Below are positions 16,303 to 25,263 of a DNA stretch of 64,000 nt, one piece after another; within the stretch, counting starts at the first letter, position 1, and every line of letters starts with the position of its first letter. This DNA comes from Paenibacillus riograndensis SBR5 (GTDB taxonomy: Bacteria; Bacillota; Bacilli; Paenibacillales; Paenibacillaceae), in the NCBI RefSeq assembly GCF_000981585.1, contig NZ_LN831776.1, positions 1,193,001-1,257,000 on the forward strand. Reading direction: 5' to 3'. A model generated the notes under the pieces. That model was not told where the DNA came from. It was given only the letters and a program-made list of their open reading frames with translations, and did no database searches. Both the position numbers and the translations under genes were made by a program.

Positions 16303-16333
16303 ATTAGTTTTGTCTAATTATTATCGTTATAAT
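16303..16333 (+). promoter_or_regulatory. Putative operator and -10 for the alpha-xylosidase gene
   Basis: An inverted repeat ATTAG-TTTTGT-CTAAT (16303-16318) is followed by TATAAT at 16328-16333. No good -35 precedes the -10, as expected for an activator-dependent promoter. The nonamer TATTAGTTT inside it recurs at 18887-18895, upstream of the SGNH hydrolase gene. Confidence 0.4.
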
Positions 16334-16372
16334 GCAACTATAAACACCAAATTGAAGGGTGGCAAGTCATAC

Positions 16373-18694
16373 ATGAAATTTACAGACGGCCTCTGGCTGG
16401 TTCGCGACGGAATCAATATCAATGGTGCGGTTCAGAACTATGTGGTAGAAAAAACTGCCGAAGGTTTGACCGCTGTTACGCAGACAACTCCAATTACAGG
16501 ACGCGCGGCAACACTGAACTCTACGCTCCTGACTGTGAAATTCCATTCCCCGCTTCCGGGTGTGGTAGGCGTTAAGATTATTCATAATGATGGCGTAGTG
16601 GACCATGGTCCGGCCTTTGAATTGACCAAGGGTACCGGCGATCATGTCCAAATCGAAGAAACCGAAGCACAGACCGTGCTGATCAGCGGCGGGCTTCGTG
16701 TGGTGATCAACAAAGGCACACACTGGTCCGTGGACTTCTACCGGGGCGACGAGCGGATTACCGGCAGCGGTTTCAAATCGATGGCCTACATTACAGACCA
16801 GGACGGCAACACGTTTATGCGTGAAGAGCTGGATCTCGGCGTAGGCGAATTCGTCTATGGTCTGGGCGAGCGCTTTACAGCTTTTGTCAAAAACGGACAA
16901 GTGGTAGACATCTGGAATAAAGATGGCGGCACCAGCTCCGAGCAGGCCTACAAGAACATTCCGTTCTACGTAACAAGCAAGGGCTACGGCGTATTTGTTA
17001 ACCACCCGGAACTGGTTTCGTATGAAATCGCTTCGGAAAAAGTGAAAAAAGCCCAATTCAGCGTAGCAGGCCAAAGCCTGGAGTACTTTGTCATCGAGGG
17101 ACCTTCCATTAAGGAGGTTATTACTAAATATACCTCCCTTACCGGCAAGCCTGCGCTGCCTCCGGCATGGACTTTCGGCCTGTGGCTGACGACTTCGTTC
17201 ACTACCGACTACGATGAAGCGACTGTCAATTCCTTCGTAGAAGGCATGGCCGAACGGGATCTGCCGCTGCATGTTTTCCACTTCGACTGCTTCTGGATGC
17301 GTGAATACCAATGGACCGATTTCCAATGGGACCCGCGCGTATTCCCGGACCCGGTCGGCATGCTGAAACGCCTGAAGGAAAAAGGCCTGAAAATCTGCGT
17401 GTGGATCAACTCTTATATCGGACAGCGCTCACCGCTGTTTGAAGAAGGCAAGAAAAACGGCTATCTGATCAAAAAAGCAAACGGCGACGTGTACCAGACC
17501 GATCTGTGGCAGGCGGGCATGGGACTCGTGGATTTCACGAACCCTGCGGCTTGTGAATGGTATGCAGGCTACCTGCGTGATCTGGTGGATATGGGCGTAG
17601 ACAGCTTCAAGACGGACTTCGGCGAACGGATTCCAACCGATGTGGTGTATTTCGACGGCTCCGATCCGCAGAAAATGCACAACTATTACACACAGCTGTA
17701 TAACAAGGTGGTCTTTGAAGTACTGGAAGAGAAGCTGGGCAAAAATGAAGCCGCCGTATTCGCGCGCTCGGCAACGGCCGGCGGGCAGCAGTTCCCGGTT
17801 CACTGGGGCGGCGACTGTTACGCGGACTACGAGTCGATGGCAGAAAGCCTCCGCGGCGGCTTGTCGCTCGGCCTGTCCGGCTTCGGCTTCTGGAGCCATG
17901 ATATCGGCGGCTTCGAGAATACGGCTCCGGCGCATGTATTCAAACGCTGGCTGGCGTTCGGCCTGCTCTCCAGCCACAGCCGCCTGCACGGCAGCACTTC
18001 GTACCGCGTGCCTTGGGCATACGATGACGAAGCCGTGGATGTTACCCGCTTCTTCACCAAGCTCAAGTGCAGCCTGATGCCTTACCTGTATGATGTCGCC
18101 GGACAGGCACATGAACAGGGCTGGGCCTCGATGCGTGCAATGGTTATGGAGTTCCCGGAAGATCCGACTTGCGAAATTCTGGACCGTCAATACATGCTGG
18201 GAGATTCCCTGCTGGTTGCTCCGATCTTCCAGGAGAACGGCGAAGTGAAATATTATCTGCCGGCTGGCCGCTGGACCCACCTGCTTAGCGGTGAAACCGT
18301 ACAAGGCGGATCATGGCGCAAGGAAACATATGATTTCTTCAGCCTTCCGCTCTTCGTCCGCCAGAACTCGCTGCTGGCTATCGGCAGTGTGGATACCCGT
18401 CCGGATTATGATTTTGCCGATGGCGTGAAATTCGGCCTGTACTCGCTGGAAGACGGTGCGGCAACAACTGCAACGGTCCGTGACATCAAGGGCGCGCCTG
18501 AGCTGACCGTTAAGGCTGAGCGTAAAGGCAGCACCATCTCCGTTACCGCCGAAAGCAGCGGCAAGGCCTTCACCCTGGCTGTGAAGGATCTGGGCACGAT
18601 TGCCTCCGTGAATGGAGCAGAACTGGCAGATGCATCTACAGTGAGTGTAAAAGCAGGGGCGAAGTCCGTAGCATTCACCATTACACTGAACTAA
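16373..18694 (+). CDS. yicI: GH31 alpha-xylosidase (YicI type)
   Basis: 773 residues from ATG 16373 ('MKFTDGLWLVRDG'), with AAGGGTGG upstream; the frame is open further upstream but that part covers the promoter. Length and motifs match the E. coli alpha-xylosidase YicI (772 residues). The catalytic nucleophile is D415 in 'FKTDFGERIP', and the acid/base is probably D481 in 'HWGGDCYADYESMAESL'. 'GLSGFGFWSHDIGGFE' completes the active site. There is no signal peptide, so it acts in the cytosol on imported alpha-xylosides such as isoprimeverose. A strong terminator follows; the divergent AraC protein probably controls it. Confidence 0.93.
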   Translation: MKFTDGLWLVRDGININGAVQNYVVEKTAEGLTAVTQTTPITGRAATLNSTLLTVKFHSPLPGVVGVKIIHNDGVVDHGPAFELTKGTGDHVQIEETEAQTVLISGGLRVVINKGTHWSVDFYRGDERITGSGFKSMAYITDQDGNTFMREELDLGVGEFVYGLGERFTAFVKNGQVVDIWNKDGGTSSEQAYKNIPFYVTSKGYGVFVNHPELVSYEIASEKVKKAQFSVAGQSLEYFVIEGPSIKEVITKYTSLTGKPALPPAWTFGLWLTTSFTTDYDEATVNSFVEGMAERDLPLHVFHFDCFWMREYQWTDFQWDPRVFPDPVGMLKRLKEKGLKICVWINSYIGQRSPLFEEGKKNGYLIKKANGDVYQTDLWQAGMGLVDFTNPAACEWYAGYLRDLVDMGVDSFKTDFGERIPTDVVYFDGSDPQKMHNYYTQLYNKVVFEVLEEKLGKNEAAVFARSATAGGQQFPVHWGGDCYADYESMAESLRGGLSLGLSGFGFWSHDIGGFENTAPAHVFKRWLAFGLLSSHSRLHGSTSYRVPWAYDDEAVDVTRFFTKLKCSLMPYLYDVAGQAHEQGWASMRAMVMEFPEDPTCEILDRQYMLGDSLLVAPIFQENGEVKYYLPAGRWTHLLSGETVQGGSWRKETYDFFSLPLFVRQNSLLAIGSVDTRPDYDFADGVKFGLYSLEDGAATTATVRDIKGAPELTVKAERKGSTISVTAESSGKAFTLAVKDLGTIASVNGAELADASTVSVKAGAKSVAFTITLN

Positions 18695-18728
18695 GAATAG
18701 GCATTCTGAGGAATTCCCGAAAGGAACA

Positions 18729-18789
18729 AAAACCTCTCTGTCCGGCGGCCGCCTGCAAAGGCGTCCCTGCCGCCCTGAGAGGTTTTTTT
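18729..18789 (+). terminator. Intrinsic terminator after yicI
   Basis: Stem AACCTCTC / GAGAGGTT with an internal GC-rich paired region, ending in seven T. Confidence 0.85.
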
Positions 18790-18960
18790 GCTGTGGGGGA
18801 GCTTGTCCGGCTGCGCGCTGAAGCTGTCTGGAAAGGGACATTCCACCCGTTCAAGATCAAAATTGTGTTATATATCGGCTGAATCGTATTAGTTTCATGG
18901 CTATAATGTCCGTATACTGTGATTGTTTACAGATTAGCACGGATGAAGGAGCTACTTCAC

Positions 18961-20142
18961 ATGTACAGTCAAGAGAACCAAGCCAGTGTGTTCAGCCAGT
19001 CTGAGTACACCTCGGCTATGGCGCTGTCCACAGCGGCCAATTACATCATGAACTGGGCGGAACCGTTCACCCGCACCTACCGGACCTACATCCGTCTGCG
19101 CGAGAATGGGAGCCTGACCCTGAAATTCTGGCACAGCAATGCGGTGGATTCCACCTGGGATCTGGGCGTTGAAGCAAGAGGGAGCGAGCCGGGAGGGAAA
19201 TGGAGCATCGAGGCGGCGTACATCGCCGACGGAGGGCTGAAGCCGGATGGTACGGTCATGCAAGGCTCGCAAGTGCCCGTAACTTTCTTGGGAGAAACAG
19301 CCAAGCAAGTGGCACCAGGGGAAGCCTTTTGGAGTGACGAAGCGGCGCTTGTGCTGCCGGAGGGCCACTATCTGGCTTTTACCTGGACGATTAGAACGGC
19401 TGCTCCCGGCAAAACCTTCCCGTACAATGTGGAGGGGATGCTCGTCTCTGCTTATGATGCTCCCGGGAATCACGCCGGTCAGGAAACGAACGCTGCCTTC
19501 AGCGAATCGGACAAGCTCCTGGTGCTGCCAAGCTATATCGGGTATAAGAAAAAGGTGGATAAAAAGCTCGTATTCCTGGGAGATTCCATTACACAAGGGG
19601 TGCGGACCGCAAAGGATGAGTATTCCTACTGGGCGGCACGGATTGCCGAAGGGCTTGGAACCGGGTATGGGCTGTGGAACCTCGGATCAGGGTGGGGGAG
19701 AGCGTATGACGCGGCCACTGACGGCGCCTGGCTGAATAAGGCGAAGCAGGGGGATGAGGTGCTGATCGTGCTGGGTGTGAACGATCTCGATATCGGCAAG
19801 CGCTCTGCGGCAGAGCTTCTAGCAGACCTCGCCTTCATCGTCTCTTCTATCAGAGAGGCTAACCCGGACGTGGAGATCATCCTGGGCACCGTGCCGCCGT
19901 TTAACTTCGAAGGCGAGCGGGAGGAGGCCTGGAGGTGTGTGAATACGCAGATTCTTACGGCTCCGCCGGCGGGGGTTAACCGCGTATTTGATATCGCAGC
20001 CGTGCTGTCCATGCCGGCTCCATTGGACCATAAAGTCCGCGCGGAGTATATGAGCAATACGGACGATCCGCATCCGAACGGCACCGCCGGTAAGGCGGTG
20101 GCGGACGCTTTTCTGAAATGGTACGGGGAAACCATCGGTTAA
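18961..20142 (+). CDS. SGNH/GDSL-type esterase with N-terminal jelly-roll-like domain
   Basis: 393 residues from ATG 18961 (AAGGAG at 18946-18951; an upstream frame extension lacks a site). Residues 1-190 look like a beta-rich accessory domain ('TYIRLRENGSLTLKFWHSN', 'YLAFTWTIRT'). The catalytic SGNH domain follows: block I 'FLGDSITQG' with nucleophile S209, block III 'GVNDLDIG', and block V 'DDPHPNGTAGKAV' with the Asp-x-x-His pair. No signal peptide is seen. Such proteins in sugar regions are commonly carbohydrate acetyl esterases. It lies between yicI and other glycan genes, and a TATAAT at 18902 with a TATTAGTTT motif just upstream hints at co-regulation. Confidence 0.88.
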   Translation: MYSQENQASVFSQSEYTSAMALSTAANYIMNWAEPFTRTYRTYIRLRENGSLTLKFWHSNAVDSTWDLGVEARGSEPGGKWSIEAAYIADGGLKPDGTVMQGSQVPVTFLGETAKQVAPGEAFWSDEAALVLPEGHYLAFTWTIRTAAPGKTFPYNVEGMLVSAYDAPGNHAGQETNAAFSESDKLLVLPSYIGYKKKVDKKLVFLGDSITQGVRTAKDEYSYWAARIAEGLGTGYGLWNLGSGWGRAYDAATDGAWLNKAKQGDEVLIVLGVNDLDIGKRSAAELLADLAFIVSSIREANPDVEIILGTVPPFNFEGEREEAWRCVNTQILTAPPAGVNRVFDIAAVLSMPAPLDHKVRAEYMSNTDDPHPNGTAGKAVADAFLKWYGETIG

Positions 20143-20230
20143 GTAAGGCTGAACAGCCGGGTATCTTATGAACACCCAAAGCACACTAGGCATACTATGT
20201 AGTACTTTTAACAGGAAGGTAGTGCTTACC

Positions 20231-20539
20231 ATGGGTATCCAAATGGCGTCACAGCAAAAAGTGCTGTATCAAGCTGACAATAATTATGTCCAGAACCTGG
20301 CATCCGTTAGACATCACTTACACAGTATATGCAGACAACATGCCAATCAGTTTGTTCGCGTACAGACATTAGACGGTCAAGTCATCACCGGGAGAATTTT
20401 GGGATGCGATAGAGGGTTGTTTTATTTGGGAGTGAAGAAACACGAAGGACAACGCGCTTTTTTCGGAAGCAGCAGTGATGAAGCAATATTAACCCTTGTG
20501 CTTTATGAATTGCTTGTTATCACCCTATTGTACACGTAA
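20231..20539 (+). CDS. Small hypothetical protein with a small-beta-barrel-like segment
   Basis: 102 residues from ATG 20231 (AGGAAGGT 11 bases upstream). The middle part 'FVRVQTLDGQVITGRILGCD' followed by 'RGLFYLGV' has the strand-turn-strand rhythm of Sm-like or SH3-like small beta barrels, though this is only a resemblance. The C-terminus is hydrophobic ('LTLVLYELLVITLLYT'). I do not recognise the family. It is followed by a strong terminator shared with the convergent small gene. Confidence 0.65.
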   Translation: MGIQMASQQKVLYQADNNYVQNLASVRHHLHSICRQHANQFVRVQTLDGQVITGRILGCDRGLFYLGVKKHEGQRAFFGSSSDEAILTLVLYELLVITLLYT

Positions 20540-20547
20540 TAGTCGAA

Positions 20548-20583
20548 TGAGAACCTACACGAATGTAGGCTCTCATTTTTTTT
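20548..20583 (+). terminator. Intrinsic terminator
   Basis: Stem TGAGAACCTAC / GTAGGCTCTCA followed by eight T, directly after the small gene ending at 20539. It may also stop the convergent YjcZ-type gene. Confidence 0.85.
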
Positions 20584-20597
20584 GGGCTTAAGTCTGA

Positions 20598-20693
20598 TTA
20601 GAATGTTTTGAGGATAATCACCAACAGAATATACAGCACCAAGATTGTAGTAGTGGAAGTAACAAGTCCTCCAATATTTCCGCAACCGCTCAT
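20598..20693 (-). CDS. YjcZ-type small sporulation-associated protein
   Basis: An ORF of 31 residues on the minus strand, with a textbook AAGGAGG 7 bases before ATG 20693. The peptide is Gly/Cys-rich at the start ('MSGCGNIGG') and ends in a hydrophobic helix ('TTTILVLYILLVIILKTF'). This matches the YjcZ family of tiny spore-associated proteins, whose hallmark is a glycine-rich head and an 'ILVLFILLVII' tail. It is short enough to be missed by length-filtered gene calling. The function is unknown. Confidence 0.75.
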   Translation of the reverse strand: MSGCGNIGGLVTSTTTILVLYILLVIILKTF

Positions 20694-20790
20694 TGCACTA
20701 CCTCCTTCGCGTTATTATCTTACAGACCCAAGATATGCACCTTCCTCAATCCCTGTATGGACGAATGACCCGATTAAAAAAAATGAATAA

Positions 20791-22419
20791 TCAGGGGGTA
20801 ATCTGGGCCCGGTAGTCCTTGGGCGAGAGGCCAACCTGTTTTTTGAATACCTTGCTGAAATATTTGACATCGTGAAAGCCGACCATCTCCGAAATCTGCG
20901 ACAGCTTCAGGTTGGGATTCTGCAGCAGCAGTTTGGCCTTTTCGATCCTGACACTGCCGATATAATCGGAGAAATTGATGCCGTATTCCTGCTTGAATTT
21001 GCGGGAGATGTATTCACGGCTGACGTAGAATTTGCCGGCCACTTCTTGCAGCGACAGGTCAGATGGATAATTCTGTTCAATGTATTTCACAATTTCCGCC
21101 ATCGGGTTGCGCTCCTTCACTGCTCTGGCCGTAAGCTCCTGCGAGAGGCGCTGCAGCACAGCAAAGGACCAGTCGCGCCAGGCGAACAAAGAGAAGGAAT
21201 AGCCGCTGGGCAGGGGAGCAGGGTTCAATGCATCTGCACGCTCAAGCTCTGCCAGTGCGTTGTCTGCTTGTCCGCCAAGGGCTTCCCGTACCAGCCGGGA
21301 ACGGAACAGCAGGGCATCGGCCTTCCAGGAATTCAGCATCTCCGGGGTAACGACACCCCGGCGGCTCAGCTCCTGAGTCCAGTGCCGGGCTGCGGCGGAC
21401 AGCACCTCCGGGTTGCCGCTGATGACCGCCATTCTCCATTCCTCCTGTACGTCGGCAAAGATAACCGGAGGTTCACTTCCGGTATCTGCAGGTTCAGAGG
21501 AGGAGAAATGGCAGTAATCCTCATGTCTTAGCAGATTCCGCCGGAGCAAGGCTTCAGCGGCTTCTGTGCGTTCAGCCGGCAGGCCCCCCGGCAGGGCTCC
21601 CACGGAGCTGATGCCAAAATGCATCCGGAACTGCAGCGTCATGTAAATGCCCTCGTTGATCCGGTTGATCAGCTCGGCAACAGGCTCCCGGACATCCCAC
21701 AGGATCATGGCGATTTCCGGCGGGCCTCCCCAATACCGGAAGGCAATTCCCTTGTTCTGCAGGTGCAGGAATTCGTTGCAGATGTTGACGATGGCGTAAT
21801 ACAGCAGTTCGCTGTCTCCTCCAAAGCGTTTGATCAGCGGGTTGTTGCCGGGATCGGTCTGCACCAGAATCAGCCGTGAGACTGTGGCGGTATGCGGGAT
21901 TACCCCGTCGTCCCACAGCCTGCGCAGTGAGGCTTCCGCATTGATCGGATCATCGATCAGCGCCGACAGCAGCTTCTCCCCGTAAATGGGTCTGATTTCA
22001 TTCAGACGGATGCTCTGCTGCTGCCGGTGGCTGCGTTCTTCTTCCTCGGACCGCCAGGCGGCTACCGCCTTGGCTACTGCGTTATTGATCATTTCCGGCT
22101 CGATGGGCTTCAGAATATAGTCAATCCCGCCATGGCGGACCGTCTGGCGGACAAAATCAAAATCATTATGGCCGCTGACTACAATAAATTTGGTGTTGCC
22201 GGCGAATTCATTGACCCAGGACATCAGCTCGATCCCGTTGCCGGATTCCATCATCATATCCATGATGACCAGTGCAGGCTTCTCCTTGCGGATCAGCTCT
22301 ATGGCTTCGTTGCCGTTGCCGGCCTCCAGAACTTCCCCGATCTGATGGGCATCCCAGTCGACCAGAAGTCTGACCGCCTTCCGGACTCTGGCTTCGTCGT
22401 CTACAATCAGCGCCTTCAT
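20791..22419 (-). CDS. YesN-type response regulator (receiver plus AraC DNA-binding domain)
   Basis: 542 residues. The receiver domain occupies about 1-120, with acidic pocket D7/D8, phospho-acceptor D54 ('VIMDMMMESG'), and conserved Lys in 'YILKPIEP'. A linker of about 300 residues follows, then the AraC helix-turn-helix pair at about 440-540 ('LSLQEVAGKFYVSREYISRKF', 'LKLSQISEMVGFHDVKYFSKV'). Its ATG overlaps the kinase stop by 4 bp, so the two are coupled. It likely activates the divergent sugar ABC operon at 24382. Confidence 0.93.
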   Translation of the reverse strand: MKALIVDDEARVRKAVRLLVDWDAHQIGEVLEAGNGNEAIELIRKEKPALVIMDMMMESGNGIELMSWVNEFAGNTKFIVVSGHNDFDFVRQTVRHGGIDYILKPIEPEMINNAVAKAVAAWRSEEEERSHRQQQSIRLNEIRPIYGEKLLSALIDDPINAEASLRRLWDDGVIPHTATVSRLILVQTDPGNNPLIKRFGGDSELLYYAIVNICNEFLHLQNKGIAFRYWGGPPEIAMILWDVREPVAELINRINEGIYMTLQFRMHFGISSVGALPGGLPAERTEAAEALLRRNLLRHEDYCHFSSSEPADTGSEPPVIFADVQEEWRMAVISGNPEVLSAAARHWTQELSRRGVVTPEMLNSWKADALLFRSRLVREALGGQADNALAELERADALNPAPLPSGYSFSLFAWRDWSFAVLQRLSQELTARAVKERNPMAEIVKYIEQNYPSDLSLQEVAGKFYVSREYISRKFKQEYGINFSDYIGSVRIEKAKLLLQNPNLKLSQISEMVGFHDVKYFSKVFKKQVGLSPKDYRAQITP

Positions 22420-24248
22420 ATGGTTTCACTCTCCACTACAATATCAATTTCCAATCGGACGATTACTCCGCCGGCCTTATCATTGTCCACAATCAGCAGA
22501 GCGCTGTCCCCGCAGACCAGCCGCAGCCGGGCCAGCACGTTGGGCAGGCCGATCCGGGCCCCCGGAGCATCCCGCTTGCTGTCGTTGCTGTCAGTCTCCT
22601 TCAGCGTGTCTATATCCAGCCTGCCGGGATGCTGAAGCTCCTCCCGGAGGGCTTCCAGCTTCGCTGCGGGAATGGAGCTGCCGTTGTTCCGGACGGTAAT
22701 CTCCATCCGCCCGGTGGCGAGCCGGGCCGCCTTAATTTCAATCAGGCCGTCGGTGCGGGCGAGATTGAAGCCATGCTTGAAGTAATTCTCCACGATGGGC
22801 TGGAGGATCATTTTGGGCATCAGCGCCTTCAGCAGCGATTCTTCCATATCGTAGCGGAAAGTGAACTTATTTTCAAAACGTTCCTTTTGCAGCTCGACAT
22901 AGGCTTTTACATGGTCCAGTTCATCTTGTACCGTAACAATCTTTTCATCATTGTACATACTGTAGCGCATCATCTTGGCCAGCGCGGAGAGCAGGGCATA
23001 GATCTGCGGCACCTTAAGCTCCAGAGCAAGGGTACCGATAATCTGCAGCGTATTGTTCAGGAAATGAGGATTGATCTGCGATTGCAGCGCCCTCAGCTCA
23101 TTGGTTTTATTCGACAGCTCCAGCCGGTACTCCCGCAGAATCAGGTTGTTGATCGTATCCATCATGCTGCGGAAGCGCTCGGTAACGAGGCCGATTTCAT
23201 CCTTGCCGGCAGGCCGGATATCAATCTCAAGATTGCCGGTCTGCACCTGATTCATGTACCGGGTCAGCTGCTTAATGGGGGCTGTGATCCGGAAGGAGAT
23301 CAGAATCGTCAGCGCAATGATCATAACCATCAGCAGCACCAGCAGCAGAATATTGATTCTTGCCGCTTCCTTAGCTTCACGGAACAGGTAGGAGACCGGA
23401 ATCTGCTTCACCAGCGTCCAGTTCAGTCCCGGGCTTTCAATCTTCTGATAGATAAACACGGCGCCGTCTTTTTCAAAATATCCCTGGGACAGGCCTTTTT
23501 CCGCGATTGGCTTGTCATACCAGGAGGCCTTCAGCGGCTTGCCGAGAGCGGCTTCATCATGGCTGTAGACGAGAGTGCCGCTGTCATCCACCAGGTAGAT
23601 GTTTTCCTTATCCTGTTCGTACAGCTGATTCATGATATCCGTAAAAGCAGTCAGCTTCACATCAATGGAAAGGTAGCCCAGCGCCTCGGTGGAAGGAATC
23701 CGTTCAATCCTTCTGTGCAGGGTGAATACCGGCTCGGCCGTGAGCTGCGGGATCGGTGAATTCAGCCCGTAGGTATTGCTGATATGGGTGCTCTGAATGG
23801 ATAAGGGATAGGCATCCGTGATCCTGGAGTCACTGTAGGGAGGGATTCCCTGCCAGCGCTTTGGCGTGGCGTTATGGGATAAGAGCGTCGCTTTGCTGTC
23901 CTTGACGCGGTATAGATAGACCTGAAAGATGTCAGGCATGGAGGTCAGGATATAATTCAGCGAAGAATAAATGCGGATGTTGGCCGACATATCATCGTAG
24001 CCCGCTTCAAGCTGCCGGTAAAAGTCCGAGTCCGAGTAGATCGTCAGGGACAGCCGGTTTACGTCCTGAATGAAGCTGCTGATATTTTTGGAGCCTTGGT
24101 ATAGAAGATTCGTATTCTCATCCACCGCCCGGGTCCGCAGAGACTTCGTCGTGTAGGAATAGCTGATAAACATCGTAGCCAGAATACAAACCAGAGTTGG
24201 AAGGAGTAAAAAAACAATCAGTTTCGTGCGGATACTGTTCCATTTCAT
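22416..24248 (-). CDS. YesM-type sensor histidine kinase
   Basis: 610 residues. First membrane helix about 10-30 ('IVFLLLPTLVCILATMFISY'), a dCache-like extracellular sensor of about 250 residues, and second helix near 290-310 ('ILLLVLLMVMIIALTILISF'). HAMP follows, then the His_kinase domain with 'QSQINPHFLNNTLQII' (phospho-acceptor His) and the ATP-binding domain ('PIVENYFKHGF', 'ARIGLPNVLARL'). This is the usual partner of YesN regulators and probably senses an extracellular carbohydrate. It is divergent from the MalF-type permease gene. Confidence 0.93.
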   Translation of the reverse strand: MKWNSIRTKLIVFLLLPTLVCILATMFISYSYTTKSLRTRAVDENTNLLYQGSKNISSFIQDVNRLSLTIYSDSDFYRQLEAGYDDMSANIRIYSSLNYILTSMPDIFQVYLYRVKDSKATLLSHNATPKRWQGIPPYSDSRITDAYPLSIQSTHISNTYGLNSPIPQLTAEPVFTLHRRIERIPSTEALGYLSIDVKLTAFTDIMNQLYEQDKENIYLVDDSGTLVYSHDEAALGKPLKASWYDKPIAEKGLSQGYFEKDGAVFIYQKIESPGLNWTLVKQIPVSYLFREAKEAARINILLLVLLMVMIIALTILISFRITAPIKQLTRYMNQVQTGNLEIDIRPAGKDEIGLVTERFRSMMDTINNLILREYRLELSNKTNELRALQSQINPHFLNNTLQIIGTLALELKVPQIYALLSALAKMMRYSMYNDEKIVTVQDELDHVKAYVELQKERFENKFTFRYDMEESLLKALMPKMILQPIVENYFKHGFNLARTDGLIEIKAARLATGRMEITVRNNGSSIPAAKLEALREELQHPGRLDIDTLKETDSNDSKRDAPGARIGLPNVLARLRLVCGDSALLIVDNDKAGGVIVRLEIDIVVESETI

Positions 24249-24275
24249 CGATTCTTGTCACATCCGATCAATATT

Positions 24276-24307
24276 TTACACCTGAAAGATCACCTGAGTA
24301 GGTGTAA
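24276..24307. promoter_or_regulatory. Inverted repeat in the YesMN / sugar ABC divergent region
   Basis: TTACACCT (24276-24283) and AGGTGTAA (24300-24307) form a perfect 8 bp inverted repeat with 16 bases between. CACCTGA also occurs twice as a direct repeat within it. The site lies between the divergent kinase and permease genes, so it is a plausible binding site for the YesN-type regulator. Confidence 0.5.
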
Positions 24308-24381
24308 GAGACCCTTCAAAAAACAGATAATATGTTTAGATCATAAACAAGTAAGTGAGTAAAAGAAAGGGGGACGGGTGA

Positions 24382-25263
24382 ATGCGCGGTTCAAAGTTGT
24401 CCCAATTTGGTCAACAGACTTTTTTCGTCGGTCCGGCATTATTGTTTTTCACCCTGATTACGATTATTCCATTTCTGATGGGGATGTACTATTCCTTCAC
24501 GGACTGGAATGGGGTATCGGGGAACGTGAGCTGGGTTGGCGCTGATAACTTTAAAGCGATATTTACAAACGATCCGGATTTCTGGTCATCCTTCTGGTTC
24601 ACCGTGAGATTTACTGTGCTGGGAGTAGTTTTGACCAATATAGTAGGTTTTTTTCTGGCCTATTTTCTGACAAAACCATTAAAAACACGCAATATGCTCC
24701 GTACCATTTTTTTCATGCCGAATGTGATCGGGGGATTGCTGCTTGGGTTTATATGGCAGTTCATTTTTATCAAGGGTTTTGCCACGATGGGCGATATCAC
24801 CGGCTGGTCCTTCTTTAATCTTCCCTGGCTCGGGGATGCAACCACCGGCTTCTGGGCGATTGTCATGGTTTTTGTCTGGCAGTCCTCAGGTTATCTGATG
24901 GTGATCTACATCGCTTCACTCAGCAATGTATCCAAAGAGGTGCTGGAGGCGGCTGAGATTGACGGGGCTTCCCGCATGCAGGTGCTCCGCAGCATTATTG
25001 TTCCTTTGATTATGCCTGCGGTAACGATTGGCCTGTTCCTGGCCATTTCCTGGTCCTTCAAAATGTTCGACCTGAACCTGTCCCTGACGAAAGGCGGACC
25101 GTTCAAATCTACGGAATCTGTGGCCATGAATATTTACAATGAAGCCTTCCTGAACAACCGTTATGGTCTGGGCACGGCCAAAGCGCTGCTCTTCTTCCTG
25201 ATTGTAGCGATCATCACCGTCATTCAGGTCCGTGTGACGAAGAGCAAGGAGGTAGAAGCTTAA
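24382..25263 (+). CDS. Carbohydrate ABC transporter permease (MalF/UgpA type)
   Basis: 293 residues, ATG 24382 after AAGGGGGACGGG. Six membrane helices; the first is 'VGPALLFFTLITIIPFLMGMYY'. The EAA loop reads 'EVLEAAEIDGASRMQVLRSIIVP'-like across 24935-25010, matching CUT1-family sugar permeases. It is the first gene of a permease-permease-binding protein operon and is divergent from the YesMN pair that probably controls it. Confidence 0.93.
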   Translation: MRGSKLSQFGQQTFFVGPALLFFTLITIIPFLMGMYYSFTDWNGVSGNVSWVGADNFKAIFTNDPDFWSSFWFTVRFTVLGVVLTNIVGFFLAYFLTKPLKTRNMLRTIFFMPNVIGGLLLGFIWQFIFIKGFATMGDITGWSFFNLPWLGDATTGFWAIVMVFVWQSSGYLMVIYIASLSNVSKEVLEAAEIDGASRMQVLRSIIVPLIMPAVTIGLFLAISWSFKMFDLNLSLTKGGPFKSTESVAMNIYNEAFLNNRYGLGTAKALLFFLIVAIITVIQVRVTKSKEVEA

